Assembly (NCBI RefSeq): GCF_010747475.1
Contig: NZ_VSLZ01000002.1
Location: 248,001-312,000, forward strand
DNA length: 64,000 nt
Origin: Halorussus sp. MSC15.2
GTDB taxonomy: Archaea; Halobacteriota; Halobacteria; Halobacteriales; Haladaptataceae
Reading direction: 5' to 3'
Shown: positions 20,640 through 30,301 of the stretch, piece after piece
Numbering within the stretch: position 1 is the stretch's first letter
Layout: the number at the start of each line of letters is the position of its first letter
Notes under the pieces: generated by a model
Database searches by the model: none
What the model was told of the DNA's origin: nothing
The model's input: only the letters and a program-made list of their open reading frames with translations
Translations under genes and position numbers: made by a program

Positions 20640-21428
20640 GTGGACGATAAAGATAGAAATACGATTCCGCGAAGGAAAGCTATTCTGACCACCGCCGGCA
20701 TCGGCAGCGCCCTTCTCGGTGTACCCGGTGCGGCGTCGGCCGGTGACGGCTCCGACTCGTTCGACCCGGACGAACACTCCAAGTACATCCTGGACGAGGA
20801 TTACTGGCGGAACGAGGACGGCGAGGTCGTGTTCGACCACGCGAACTTCGAGAAGTGGAAAATCGTGCCAACGGGCACGCAGAGTCAGTCCGCTGGGGTT
20901 CAGACAGCCGACGCGTCCGCTACCCCCGAAATTTATCTCGGGACTCACAAGAACGCGACCCGGCGGACCGGTCCGGCCGTCGTGAACGTCGGCGACGCGA
21001 TGACGAACGGACAGGTCTCGACGATGGGTTCGGACACGAGAGTGACCCTCGTTAGCGGGAGTATCCCCGATTACGTGCCCGGCATCGGCGGCACTACGTG
21101 GGGCATCAACGCGGGTGTGACGTTCAACATCTCGGCCCTGTCGGTGGACATCAGTATCAATCTCCGAGTCGGGAACACCCAAATCGTACTCTGGGGTTGG
21201 AGTCTCGGTCCGGAGGGCGACAGGGGTACCTGCATGTCGGTCACTCCGTCGCAGTTCCCCGTCGAAGTCGAACCGTGCATCGACGTGACGTTCGACGGTG
21301 ACACGATTAGGTTCGGCGGTTCCGTGAGCCTCTGTGCTCCGCCGACCGACCCCTGTCCCGGCTTCAACTGCCAGTACTGCATCACGGGCGTCAGCGTCTC
21401 CGCCCCGCCCATCGAAGCACCGTGGTAA
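20640..21428 (+). CDS. Tat-exported protein with cysteine-containing C-terminus, function unknown
   Basis: A 262-residue protein from a GTG start. The Tat signal is RRKAILTTAGIGSALLGVPGAASA (shown in part: twin Arg at residues 11-12, hydrophobic core, Ala-x-Ala end). The middle is beta-rich (GTTWGINAGVTFNISALSV; ISINLRVGNTQIVLWGW). The last 60 residues hold six cysteines, including CPGFNCQYC, which is uncommon for a haloarchaeal exported protein and suggests disulfides or a metal site. I do not recognise the family. No partner genes are evident; the divergent neighbour is a membrane protein. Confidence 0.72.
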   Translation: MDDKDRNTIPRRKAILTTAGIGSALLGVPGAASAGDGSDSFDPDEHSKYILDEDYWRNEDGEVVFDHANFEKWKIVPTGTQSQSAGVQTADASATPEIYLGTHKNATRRTGPAVVNVGDAMTNGQVSTMGSDTRVTLVSGSIPDYVPGIGGTTWGINAGVTFNISALSVDISINLRVGNTQIVLWGWSLGPEGDRGTCMSVTPSQFPVEVEPCIDVTFDGDTIRFGGSVSLCAPPTDPCPGFNCQYCITGVSVSAPPIEAPW

Positions 21429-21546
21429 TCGGATAGCCGGTCGTCGGTTTCCGATTACGGTTCTTTCTCGTTCCACGACGGACGGCATTTCATATACCGA
21501 AACGTAGTTTGTTAACGGTTTTTACTTTCACTTTGGCACCGAGAAG

Positions 21547-21556
21547 CCTTTAACAT
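21547..21556 (+). promoter_or_regulatory. TATA-box promoter of top6BA
   Basis: CTTTAACATC is centred about 30 bases before the top6B ATG. The expected leader is about 5 bases. Confidence 0.45.
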
Positions 21557-21581
21557 CTACGCGGCTACGACGTACTACAGA

Positions 21582-23990
21582 ATGCCATCTATCCAGTCGA
21601 CGCTCGGCGAGGAGGAGGGGATCGCCGAGGAACTGGCCGAAAGCCAGCGCCAGATTTCCATCGCCGAGTTCTTCGAGAAGAACAAGCACATGCTCGGGTT
21701 CGACAGCGGTGCCCGAGCGCTGGTGACGGCGGTGAAGGAGGCCGTAGACAACGCGCTGGACGCGACCGAGGAGGCCGGTATCAAGCCGGACATCTACATC
21801 GAAATCGACGACACCGGCGATTACTACACCCTCGTCGTCGAGGACAACGGACCCGGCATCACCAAGGAACAGGTCCCCAAGGTGTTCGGGAAACTCCTCT
21901 ACGGGTCGCGGTTCCACGCGCGCGAACAGTCGCGGGGTCAGCAGGGTATCGGTATCTCGGCGGCGGTGCTCTACTCCCAACTGACCTCCGGCAAGCCCGC
22001 CAAGATTACGAGCAAGACCGAGGGCGGCAAGGAGCAGTACTTCGAACTCATCATCGACACAGACGAGAACGAACCCGAAATCAAGGACGAGGCTGACTCG
22101 CCGCCTACGGGCAAGCACGTCAACGACACCCACGGCACCCGCATCGAACTGGAGATGGAGGCCAACATGCGCGCCCGCCAGCAACTCCAGCGCTACGTCA
22201 AGCACACGGCGGTCGTCAACCCTCACGCTCGACTCGAATACCGCGAACCGGGCATGGACGAACCCCAGCAGTTCCGGCGCGCCGAGCGCGCTGACCTCCC
22301 GGCCGAGACCGAGGAGATTCGACCCCATCCCCACGGGGTGGAACTCGGCACGCTGTTGAAGATGCTGGCGAGCACGGACTCCCACAGCGTCTCCGGGTTC
22401 GTTCAGGAGGAGTTCACCCGCGTCGGCCGCAAGACCGCCGACTCCATCATCGACAACTTCCGCGACCGCCACTTCGGCCGGGAGGCCTCGTGGCGACCGC
22501 CCGAGGACCACGAACAGGCCGACCTCGCGCGTGCGGTCGCGAACGCGGTCTCGAACAAGAGCAAGGAAGGGACCGCCGCGTTCGGCGACGAAGTGGCCGA
22601 GCGAGTCTCCGGTCGGGACCGGGTCGCTCACCACGAACTGGTCGAAATCGTTGCCGAAACCGCCGACGAAGTGGGTAGCGACCACGACGAGACGTTCGGC
22701 GACACGGTCCAAGAGAACGCGGTCGAGGCCGCGTGGGCCGAACTCACCGACGACCGGCGCAGCGACCTCTACCGGTTGGCCGACAAGGCGACCAGCACTC
22801 GAAAGGACGACGAGACCGTCCACGGGTTCGCCGAGCGCCTCGCCAAGCGGTTCGAGAAGGGTCCCGAGCACGACCGGGCGACCCACGACGAGTTGCGCGA
22901 GTACGTGGACCGGGCCGCCGACCAGACAGAGGAGTACGACGACGCGACGTTCGGCGACACCGCCCGCGAGAACGTCGTGATGGAGGTCTGGAACCGGATG
23001 GGGACCGTTCCCGACGCGGTGCCCAAGGTCTCGGCGTTCGCCGACGACCGCGACATGTCCAGCGACCTGCTGGAGGCGATGAAGGAGACCGACATCATCT
23101 CCCCGCCGACGAACTGCCTGTCGCCCATTACCGACGAACTCGTGGAGGCGGGTCTCCGAAAGGAGTACGACGCCGACTTCTACGCGGCCTCGACCCGCGA
23201 CGCCGACGTTCACGGCGGCGACCCGTTCATCGTGGAAGCCGGTATCGCCTACGGCGGCGAACTCGAAGAGGAGGGCAAGGCCGAGGTCCTGCGCTTCGCG
23301 AACCGGGTCCCGCTGGTCTACCAGCGCGGCGCGTGTGCGACGACCGACGTGGTCAAGTCCATCGGCTGGCGCAACTACAACCTCAGCCAACCCGGCGGGT
23401 CGGGCATTCCGAACGGCCCGGCGGTCATCATGGTTCACGTCGCCTCCACGAACGTCCCGTTCACGAGCGAGAGCAAGGACGCGGTGGCCAACGTCCCGGA
23501 AATCGAGGACGAGATAGAACTCGCGATTCGGGAGGCCGCCCGCGAACTGAAGTCCTACCTCAACAAGCGCAAGTCACTGGAGAAGCGAAAGAAGAAGCAG
23601 AACGTCATCGCCTCCATCCTGCCGGAGATGGCCGAGAAGTTGGCCGACGTGACCGGACAGAGCGAACCCGAGTACGAGGACGCGCTGGCCCGAATCATGA
23701 ACAACGTCCTCGTCGAGCGGAGCGTGGAGGACGGCACGGTACGGCTCTCGGTCGAGAACAACTCCAGCAAGAACGAGTCGCCTGAGATAACCGACATCGT
23801 GACCGCCGAACCGCGCAACCTCTCGGACGGCGCGACCGCGGTGGACATGGACGGCGAGTGGTTCGTCAAGTGGTCGCCGACCGTCGAGAGCGGCGACGAG
23901 GCCGTCCTAGAGTACGAAATCGACGGAGAGGCAGAGTTCGACGTCAGCGTCGAAGGAATCGAGGACCCCAAACTTACCGTCAACCAATGA
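21582..23990 (+). CDS. top6B: DNA topoisomerase VI subunit B
   Basis: An 802-residue ATPase subunit of the type IIB topoisomerase that relaxes and decatenates DNA. The GHKL site has [24 protein letters not shown] and [12 protein letters not shown]. The H2TH region begins near [20 protein letters not shown], and the transducer domain follows, ending in a C-terminal Ig-like segment ([18 protein letters not shown]). The protein is longer than most archaeal homologs because of an insertion at about residues 300-475. It contains two similar helical units with TFGDTxxEN (about 350-386 and 434-470). The stop overlaps the top6A start. Confidence 0.95.
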   Translation: MPSIQSTLGEEEGIAEELAESQRQISIAEFFEKNKHMLGFDSGARALVTAVKEAVDNALDATEEAGIKPDIYIEIDDTGDYYTLVVEDNGPGITKEQVPKVFGKLLYGSRFHAREQSRGQQGIGISAAVLYSQLTSGKPAKITSKTEGGKEQYFELIIDTDENEPEIKDEADSPPTGKHVNDTHGTRIELEMEANMRARQQLQRYVKHTAVVNPHARLEYREPGMDEPQQFRRAERADLPAETEEIRPHPHGVELGTLLKMLASTDSHSVSGFVQEEFTRVGRKTADSIIDNFRDRHFGREASWRPPEDHEQADLARAVANAVSNKSKEGTAAFGDEVAERVSGRDRVAHHELVEIVAETADEVGSDHDETFGDTVQENAVEAAWAELTDDRRSDLYRLADKATSTRKDDETVHGFAERLAKRFEKGPEHDRATHDELREYVDRAADQTEEYDDATFGDTARENVVMEVWNRMGTVPDAVPKVSAFADDRDMSSDLLEAMKETDIISPPTNCLSPITDELVEAGLRKEYDADFYAASTRDADVHGGDPFIVEAGIAYGGELEEEGKAEVLRFANRVPLVYQRGACATTDVVKSIGWRNYNLSQPGGSGIPNGPAVIMVHVASTNVPFTSESKDAVANVPEIEDEIELAIREAARELKSYLNKRKSLEKRKKKQNVIASILPEMAEKLADVTGQSEPEYEDALARIMNNVLVERSVEDGTVRLSVENNSSKNESPEITDIVTAEPRNLSDGATAVDMDGEWFVKWSPTVESGDEAVLEYEIDGEAEFDVSVEGIEDPKLTVNQ

Positions 23991-25078
23991 GCGCAGACAA
24001 CGAAGCAGAAGCCCAAGAGAAACTCATCGACCTCGCCGCGCAGTTCTACGACCAGTTCGACCGGGGCGAAATCCCCGAGATGTCGGTCCCGACCCGGACC
24101 AAGAGCAACATCGTCTTCGACGAGGACGAGGACGTCTGGGTGTACGGCGACCGCAAGAGCACCCGGAGCGCCAACAGCGTCCGGGGCGCTCGTAAACTCC
24201 TGAAGGCGATATACACTATCGACTTCCTCTCCGAGCAGTTGGAGGAGGACCGCTCCTCGACCCTGCGTGAACTCTACTACCTGAGCGAGAGCTGGGATGT
24301 GAACGAGGCCCAGTTCTCCTCGCAGGACGAGTCGAACCAGTTGGTCGAGGACCTCGAAATCGTCTCGGAGGTCACCCGCGAGGACTTCCACATGCGACCC
24401 GAGGAGTCGGGCGCGACCATCATGGGACCGCTCTACCTCCGCGAGCAGACCCGGCGGGGCGAGCGCGAGATTCACTGCCAGAAGGACGTGGGCGAGGGCG
24501 GTTACCAGATTCCGAACAACCCCGACACCATCGAGTTCCTCGACAACGACGCCGACTTCGTCCTCTGCGTGGAGACCGGTGGGATGCGCGACCGACTGGT
24601 CGAGAACGGGTTCGACGAGAAGTACAACACCATCATCGTCCACCTCAAGGGCCAACCGGCGCGTGCGACCCGTCGCATCACCAAGCGCCTGCAGGACGAA
24701 CTCGACCTGCCGGTCACGGTGTTCACTGACGGCGACCCGTGGTCCTACCGCATCTTCGGGTCGGTGGCGTACGGGTCCATCAAGTCCGCCCACCTCAGCG
24801 AGTACCTCGCAACGCCGGAGGCCCAGTTCATCGGCATCCAACCCGAGGACATCGTGGAGTACGACCTGCCGACCGACCCCCTGAGCGACTCCGACATCAA
24901 CGCCCTCGAATCGGAACTGGAGGACCCGCGCTTCCAGACCGACTACTGGGAGGAGCAGATAGAGATTCAGTTGGACATCGAGAAGAAGTCCGAGCAGCAG
25001 TCACTCGCGTCCCACGGTCTGGACTTCGTCACCGAGACGTACCTGCCCGAGCGACTCGAAGCGATGGGCGTGCTGTAG
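23987..25078 (+). CDS. top6A: DNA topoisomerase VI subunit A (Spo11-like)
   Basis: A 363-residue DNA-cutting subunit. The catalytic tyrosine is in the winged-helix motif [12 protein letters not shown] (about residues 95-106). The Toprim acidic residues are in [11 protein letters not shown] (Glu) and [10 protein letters not shown] (Asp-x-Asp). It forms an A2B2 complex with the product of the preceding gene. Its ATG overlaps the top6B stop by four bases, so the subunits are made together. Length and motif order are normal for the family. Confidence 0.96.
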   Translation: MSADNEAEAQEKLIDLAAQFYDQFDRGEIPEMSVPTRTKSNIVFDEDEDVWVYGDRKSTRSANSVRGARKLLKAIYTIDFLSEQLEEDRSSTLRELYYLSESWDVNEAQFSSQDESNQLVEDLEIVSEVTREDFHMRPEESGATIMGPLYLREQTRRGEREIHCQKDVGEGGYQIPNNPDTIEFLDNDADFVLCVETGGMRDRLVENGFDEKYNTIIVHLKGQPARATRRITKRLQDELDLPVTVFTDGDPWSYRIFGSVAYGSIKSAHLSEYLATPEAQFIGIQPEDIVEYDLPTDPLSDSDINALESELEDPRFQTDYWEEQIEIQLDIEKKSEQQSLASHGLDFVTETYLPERLEAMGVL

Positions 25079-25167
25079 TTCCGGTCGAAGACCCGTTTCT
25101 CACCGTCGTCTCTCGGTATGGACGACCCTCTGCGAACCCCGCGACCGAAATCCGCTACGGGGACCCC

Positions 25168-26133
25168 CTACAACTCCCGTTGGGGCTCGTCGGTCCATCT
25201 CTCGTCGTATGTCGCGTCGGCCACGATGTCGTCGTTCGTGAAGGGGTCGCCTCGCGCGCAGGACGGGCAGTAGCAATTGCTCCCTTTCTCCTCGACGCTG
25301 AGGGGAACCCCCGCAACGAAGAACTTCTCGGAGAACGTCCGCTCGACGCCGGTGCCGACCGGGTGAGCGCAGGCAGCGCACGGGACCTCGGGCGCTTCGA
25401 CCACCGCCTCGTCTGTCACCCGCGCCCGGCCGAACTTCGTGACCGCTTCTCGGTCCTCCAGTCGCCGCTGGACCGGCGGTAACACGACCAGCGCGGCCGC
25501 GAGCAGGCTGATACCCAAGACGAGGCTCACGACGCCGGACACGTCACCGAGAATCGAGAACCCGACCAGCGCGAGGAAGACGCTGGCGACGAGGCGTCCG
25601 GGGTTAGCGAGGAGAGAGTCGTCCGACTCGGCGGGTTCGTCGTCCCCGTCGTAGCGACCCTCTGCGTCGTTGGCCGTCTCGTAGCGACCGTCGTCACCCG
25701 AGACGTGTCGCTCGGTCCCGTCCTCACGGAGTTCGACGCGGTCGGCACCCGGGCCGTAACTGTACAACGCGTAGACGATGTTACCGAATCCCCACGTCGT
25801 GAAGAGCAACAACGCGTGGACACCTATCGACCCTATCCCGCGGTCTATCATGACGACTCTGTCGCCGTAGTCGTGTTTCACGTCCCAGCCTTCGACTGTC
25901 AGGTCCTCGACGCGGCGTCGAAACGCCGAGCGGTCGCGTCTACTGGCGGTTTCGGCGTCCGAGTCGGTCGTTTCGGGGTCCGGATTGGCGGTTTCGGCGT
26001 CCGGATGTATCGGCTGGCCGTCCGATGCTGTCCCTCCGCCGACGGCGGAACCGCAGTCCGAACAGTACGCGTCGCCGGGTGACAGCGACGACCCGCACTG
26101 CGAACAGTAGTTCGGCGTGGTGCGAGAACTCAC
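25168..26133 (-). CDS. Zinc-ribbon membrane protein, uncharacterised
   Basis: A 321-residue protein. An N-terminal zinc ribbon (YCSQCGSSLSPGDAYCSDCG, residues 9-28) is followed by a disordered stretch with repeats of PDxETxxxDxET, a cytoplasmic domain (DLTVEGWDVKHDYGDRVVM), a hydrophobic segment (VHALLLFTTWGFGNIVYAL), an acidic linker, and two further helices (ASVFLALVGFSILGDV; VSLVLGISLLAAALVVL). The end has two more cysteine pairs (PCAACAHP; CYCPSCA). The start at 26133 is close to a TATA-like TTTACTTATTTGG at 26150-26162. The role is unknown; zinc-ribbon membrane proteins of this style are common in archaea. Confidence 0.75.
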   Translation of the reverse strand: MSSRTTPNYCSQCGSSLSPGDAYCSDCGSAVGGGTASDGQPIHPDAETANPDPETTDSDAETASRRDRSAFRRRVEDLTVEGWDVKHDYGDRVVMIDRGIGSIGVHALLLFTTWGFGNIVYALYSYGPGADRVELREDGTERHVSGDDGRYETANDAEGRYDGDDEPAESDDSLLANPGRLVASVFLALVGFSILGDVSGVVSLVLGISLLAAALVVLPPVQRRLEDREAVTKFGRARVTDEAVVEAPEVPCAACAHPVGTGVERTFSEKFFVAGVPLSVEEKGSNCYCPSCARGDPFTNDDIVADATYDERWTDEPQREL

Positions 26134-26284
26134 GTTCCGAATTGTTGGAGACCAAATAAGTAAATTGTGTCGGGTTTCCGAGTTTCGGACGGAGAATCGA
26201 ACACACCCGCATCCCGTCGGAGTCCCTCCCGGTACGTGTTAGCGACTTCGGTACGACCGTGTCCGCAACGGGACGACCGACGAT

Positions 26285-26725
26285 TCAGTCGTCGAACCAC
26301 GCGTCGAGCATCGCTTCGACCGCCTCGTCCTGCGAACGGACGTGTTCGCGTTCGGGGTCGCTCCGGAACTCCATCGGTCGGAGGTCACCGACAGCGACCC
26401 GACGAGCGTCCAGTTGCGCGGCCGCCGCGACTTTCTCGTCGTCCAGCACGAAGGGGGCACCGCCGGTCGCTCGGGCGTCCCAATCGACGAGCGACCGGGC
26501 CTCGTGCAGGGCGTCCACGCCGCCTTCCCAGCAGTCGTGACAGCACCGGAATTCGAGCGTCCCGCCGTAGTCGCCGACTTCGGTGGGCGAGGGACCGCCT
26601 CGCATCGCCGCCCCCCAGACCAGACCGAGTGAATCGACGACGACGTACTTCTCGTCGTCGCTCCCGCAAGCGGCGCAGGCCGTCGGTTCGTCGGTGTAGG
26701 GCCAGTCGTCGATGACCGTCTCCAT
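26285..26725 (-). CDS. Uncharacterised protein with paired cysteine motifs
   Basis: A 146-residue protein. Cysteines are in TACAACGSDD near residue 17-20 and in FRCCHDCWEGG, enough for one zinc-binding site. The rest is acidic and helical (DPEREHVRSQDEAVEAMLDAW). An in-frame start at 26752 would add nine residues with no support. I do not recognise the family. It is a single gene between a zinc-ribbon protein and a hydrolase, all on the same strand with gaps over 75 bases. Confidence 0.62.
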   Translation of the reverse strand: METVIDDWPYTDEPTACAACGSDDEKYVVVDSLGLVWGAAMRGGPSPTEVGDYGGTLEFRCCHDCWEGGVDALHEARSLVDWDARATGGAPFVLDDEKVAAAAQLDARRVAVGDLRPMEFRSDPEREHVRSQDEAVEAMLDAWFDD

Positions 26726-26800
26726 GTCTCGAACGTGGCGGCGTTCCAACAAATACGTACTCCTTCGAATCGAACTCGACCACGGTCGTCCGAAGCGAGG

Positions 26801-27622
26801 TCACCCCGCCAGAAACGCCGCCACCGCCCGGTCGAACCGTCGTTTTCGCTCCTCGAACGCGGCGTGGCCGGTGCCCTCCAAGAGGTTCAGTCGGGCGTCG
26901 GGAATCGCGTCCGCCGTCTCGCGGAGGACTCCGCTGGGGTAGAAGTGGTCCTCGGTTCCGCCGACGACGAGCGTCGGGGCCTCGACGTCGGAGAGGCGGT
27001 CGGTCGCGTCGTGGTCGAGGCACGCCCGACACGAGACCGCCACGTCAGAGACAGCGGCCGGTTCCGACATGAACGGGCGGCCCACCGTCCGAATCAGCGG
27101 GGGATAGACCCACCGCCGGTAGTCGGTGTAGGTGACCGGAATCGAATCGAGGTAGACGTCGAACCACCGGCCCCGGTCGGCCCAGTCGGCCCACCGCCGG
27201 AGGGTGTGTCTCCCCGCCGTCCCGACCCGGCGTCCGGAGACCCCGAGGACGAGTCGTCGGACCAGTTCCGGGGCGTCGGCCGCGAGGTGCTGGGCGACGA
27301 GACCGCCGAGCGAGACGCCGAGGACGTCGGCGGGCGCGAGGTCGAACTCCCGCAACACGTCGGCGTACTCGGCGGCCATCTCCCGCGTCGTGGTACCCTC
27401 CGGCAGGTCGCGTCGGCGACCGACGACGTAGACCGCGTGGTCCTCCGCGAACGACCGGTAGTAGTAGCGTTCGAGCAGGAGACCGAAGTACCGGGGCGGC
27501 CGGTCCGGTTGGAAGGCGTCGGTCAGTCCCGCGAAGACGACCAGCGTCCGGGGTCCGTCGCCGAACGTGACGTACGGATACCGCCCCGCCGACCCGGCCA
27601 GAACGCCGCGTTCCCGTCCCAT
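26801..27622 (-). CDS. Alpha/beta-hydrolase fold protein
   Basis: A 273-residue predicted hydrolase. The nucleophile elbow is LGVSLGGLVAQHLA (Ser, about residue 107). The acid is probably in GGTEDHFYP, and the catalytic His in EGTGHAAFEE near the end. The first strand LVVFAGLTDAF replaces the common HGxP oxyanion loop with GLTD, so it may not be a typical esterase. The ATG at 27622 is preferred over a GTG at 27634. Substrate unknown. Confidence 0.82.
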   Translation of the reverse strand: MGRERGVLAGSAGRYPYVTFGDGPRTLVVFAGLTDAFQPDRPPRYFGLLLERYYYRSFAEDHAVYVVGRRRDLPEGTTTREMAAEYADVLREFDLAPADVLGVSLGGLVAQHLAADAPELVRRLVLGVSGRRVGTAGRHTLRRWADWADRGRWFDVYLDSIPVTYTDYRRWVYPPLIRTVGRPFMSEPAAVSDVAVSCRACLDHDATDRLSDVEAPTLVVGGTEDHFYPSGVLRETADAIPDARLNLLEGTGHAAFEERKRRFDRAVAAFLAG

Positions 27623-27678
27623 GGAGCGTGTCACGACAGCGCGACGAAAAGAAGTTCGGGTGGGTGCTTCGTCGGACC

Positions 27679-28017
27679 CTACGGGAGCAACACCGCCAGT
27701 CCGACGAGATTCCAGACGACCAGTCCGAGACCGTAGAAGAGCAGTTTGGCCCGGACCGAGTAGTTCGAACTCGACCCCGGTAGGAGTTCCATCCCCTCCA
27801 CCATGTTTCCCGAGTCGGCGCTCTCGGCGCCGCCGACTCCGGCGGCGGGCGCGGCACCCGCCTCGCCCGCCCCGAGGACGACGAACAGGACGCCTGCCCC
27901 GGCGAGGAGCAGGAGAGTGAGACCGGTGCTGAAGACGAGGTAAGCGACCCCGACAGTCGCGACCGCGGCGAGGAGGGTGTAGCGGAGGACGGGGACGAGC
28001 AGGGCGTTCCAGTCCAT
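27679..28017 (-). CDS. Small membrane protein, uncharacterised
   Basis: 112 residues with hydrophobic segments at the N-terminus (LLVPVLRYTLLAAVATVGVAYLVF and LTLLLLAGAGVLFVVLGAG, in part) and one at the C-terminus (LLFYGLGLVVWNLVGLAVLLP). An Ala/Gly/Ser-rich loop lies between. No motif suggests an activity. It lies between the alpha/beta hydrolase and the metallo-beta-lactamase-fold gene on the same strand, with gaps of about 55 bases on each side. Confidence 0.62.
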   Translation of the reverse strand: MDWNALLVPVLRYTLLAAVATVGVAYLVFSTGLTLLLLAGAGVLFVVLGAGEAGAAPAAGVGGAESADSGNMVEGMELLPGSSSNYSVRAKLLFYGLGLVVWNLVGLAVLLP

Positions 28018-28072
28018 ACCCGAAAGTTGGGTATCTCCGACAATAAACGTTCGTTCGGTCGCGGCGGGGAGG

Positions 28073-28846
28073 TTACTCGTCGGTTCGCTCGTCCAGCACG
28101 ACGGGGACCCCGCGCTCGGCCACGTCGGCGGCGAACGCGCCCGAGTCGGTCTCCAGCGCCGCGAAGGTGTCGTAGTGAACCGGGAGCACGAGGTCGGGGT
28201 CCATCTCCTCGGCGAGGGCCGCGGCCTCGTGGCGGTCCATCGTGAACGACCCGCCGATGGGCGGACAGAACAGCGACACGTCGAGTTCGGCGTGGCCCGG
28301 GAGCGCGTCGGAGTCGCCCGGCCAGAAGACCGTCACGTCCTCGCCTCCCCGTCCGGGGAGCGTGAGGTGGTAGCCGACGCCGAAACCCTCGGGGTGGTAG
28401 GGGTCGCCGCTCGCGTCGGTGTGCGGGCCGTCGGGGTCGTTGTAGCCCGCGACCGACCGCACGATGACGTCGCCGAACAGTCGGTCGTCGGCCTCGTCCA
28501 CCCTGACGAACTCGTACGGGAGGTCGCGCAGGTCCTCGACGTCGCGGTCGATTTTCGGGGGGTAGACCGCCTCGTAGACGACCAGCGTGGCGTCGTCGCC
28601 CGCCACCCGACGAATCGCGTCCGAGTCGTAGTGGTGGTCGTGGGTCACGAGGACGAGGTCGCCGTCCTCCGGGCGGTAATCGCGAGCGTCCGGGTGGCCC
28701 GCGTCGGGCGAGTCGGGTCGCCACTCGCCGGTGAGGGTCCCGTACCGGCCGGGGTCCGCGTAGACGACCGTGCCGTCGGGGGATTCGAGTCGGAGACCGG
28801 CGTATCCGAGCCACGTCGCGAGGAGTCCGTCGTGTCGAACCGTCAT
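28073..28846 (-). CDS. Metallo-beta-lactamase-fold metal-dependent hydrolase (UlaG-like)
   Basis: A 257-residue protein. The metal motif LVTHDHHYDSDAIRR (HxHxxD variant: H-D-H-H-x-D) lies at about residues 68-82. A second site is in WPGDSDALPGHAEL, and the late His in LVLPVHYDTF. The N-terminus WLGYAGLRLESPDGTVVYADP is typical of the UlaG/YtnP-like branch. The reaction is unknown; this branch includes lactonases and phosphodiesterases. Confidence 0.85.
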   Translation of the reverse strand: MTVRHDGLLATWLGYAGLRLESPDGTVVYADPGRYGTLTGEWRPDSPDAGHPDARDYRPEDGDLVLVTHDHHYDSDAIRRVAGDDATLVVYEAVYPPKIDRDVEDLRDLPYEFVRVDEADDRLFGDVIVRSVAGYNDPDGPHTDASGDPYHPEGFGVGYHLTLPGRGGEDVTVFWPGDSDALPGHAELDVSLFCPPIGGSFTMDRHEAAALAEEMDPDLVLPVHYDTFAALETDSGAFAADVAERGVPVVLDERTDE

Positions 28847-29039
28847 GGCCGGGAGTTGGCGTGGCCGGTCCTAAATCGTTCGGCATCGGTGCGAGGGCGG
28901 GGGACCACGAGCAGGTCGTACCGATTCTCACGGGGAGTTTACTCGGACCGTCGAATCAACCGACGAATAACCCCGCGCACGGAGTCCCGGAAGAACGAGA
29001 AACGTTACATTCTTGACTGTAACGGGTGGTTTCGAGAAC

Positions 29040-29393
29040 GTGCCCTCCCAGCTATCGTCGGTCGCACCGAAAGAGGTCGCAGGTGGCGTCGTCGTCGTAC
29101 TCGTCGCCGTCGCCCTCGTGGCGTTCGATTACTATCAGCCTTCCCTCCCGGTCGCCGCCTCGATTGTGCTACTGGCTGGCGTCACGGCCGTGAGCGGTCT
29201 GAAACCGTTCGGCGACACGGTCGCGTACCACCTCCTTCAGGCGGGCGCGTTCGCCGTCTACGGACTCGTAGTGGTCGTCACGGAGGGATTATCGGTCCTC
29301 CCCGCCCTCTTCGTGGTCGTCGGTCTGGTCGGCGTCTCGAACTACGCGTGGAAAGCGGCACGTCGGGGTATCTGGAGGACTGTCGGGCGATAG
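29040..29393 (+). CDS. Small membrane protein, uncharacterised
   Basis: About 117 residues from a GTG start. Four hydrophobic segments are seen: VAGGVVVVLVAVALVAF, VAASIVLLAGVTAVSGL, LLQAGAFAVYGLVVVV and LPALFVVVGLVGVSNYAW, with a basic C-terminus (KAARRGIWRTVGR). An alternative TTG start at 29013 would add nine residues; a TATA-like stretch near 29003-29010 favours the later start. Function unknown. It is convergent with the methyltransferase gene, 21 bases apart. Confidence 0.6.
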   Translation: MPSQLSSVAPKEVAGGVVVVLVAVALVAFDYYQPSLPVAASIVLLAGVTAVSGLKPFGDTVAYHLLQAGAFAVYGLVVVVTEGLSVLPALFVVVGLVGVSNYAWKAARRGIWRTVGR

Positions 29394-29414
29394 GTCGCGG
29401 TCGGCCAGCGTCAG

Positions 29415-30134
29415 TCAGTCGCCGTCACTCCGAAACGCCCGGAGCATGTCGCGCTTGGTCGATTGGCACTCGACCTCGGTGAGACCGCGCTCGGTGAAGA
29501 TGCGGTTCCAGTTCCGGTAGTAGAGCGGGAACTCACCGTCCACGTAGTTGACGCCGCGCCGCGCCGCCAGTTCGCCGTCGGAGTCGCGGTCTCCCGGTTC
29601 GGCGTCGTTCCCGGTGTCGCTGCCCTCGGCGCGGTCCGACTGGCTCTCGATGTTTCGGTCCGACTCCGCCTCGCCGTCGCGGTTCTCGTTCTCCACAGTG
29701 ACGAGCAGGTCGCCGGTAATCCGGGCCAGTTCGCCGAACACCGCCTCGTCCTCGGGATGGATGTGCTGGAGCGTCTCCACCGAGAAGACGGCGTCGAAGC
29801 GGTCGTCCTCGAACGCCGCGACGGCGTTCTCGATGGCGTCGTTGTAGAAGGTTCCGTCTGCCGCGAGGTCGGGGTAGGTCTCGGCCATCACGTCGAAGGC
29901 CTCGTCGTTGATTTCGACGCCGTGGAGGTCGTCGTAGCCGTTGTCGCGGAGGTGGGCGAGGTGTCGGCCCGAACTGCACCCCAACTCCACGACGGCCGCG
30001 TCCGACCCGACGAACGAGTCGAGCAGGTCCAGAATCAGTTCGCTCGTCTCGTCGGGTCCGTAGTAGGCGTAGTAGCTCGGCGAGTACTCCCCCGAACGCT
30101 CCGCCCACTCCTTACGGACTTCGTTAGAATCCAC
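29415..30134 (-). CDS. Class I SAM-dependent methyltransferase
   Basis: A 239-residue methyltransferase. Motif I is VVELGCSSGRHLAHL (SAM-binding, about residues 48-62), followed by LHGVEINDEAFDV (acidic residue for the ribose) and DAVFSVETLQHIHPED. A highly acidic insertion (about residues 150-190, DRNIESQSDRAEGSDTG and neighbours) breaks the fold after strand five and is probably an external halophilic loop. The substrate could be small or macromolecular; nothing in the context tells. Confidence 0.82.
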   Translation of the reverse strand: MDSNEVRKEWAERSGEYSPSYYAYYGPDETSELILDLLDSFVGSDAAVVELGCSSGRHLAHLRDNGYDDLHGVEINDEAFDVMAETYPDLAADGTFYNDAIENAVAAFEDDRFDAVFSVETLQHIHPEDEAVFGELARITGDLLVTVENENRDGEAESDRNIESQSDRAEGSDTGNDAEPGDRDSDGELAARRGVNYVDGEFPLYYRNWNRIFTERGLTEVECQSTKRDMLRAFRSDGD

Positions 30135-30301
30135 TGGTATCGAGACGGACTGTGAGCGTAAAGCCTCACTGGTATCCGGACGCCCCGGCCCCGCTTTCTC
30201 ACTGCCGAGCGCACCGCAGTCGGCATGCTCGTCGCGTCGCTCGGGGGCTACGCCGTCCGACCGGCGGTCTTATCCGACTCCCCGGTGAATTTCGGGGGCA
30301 C

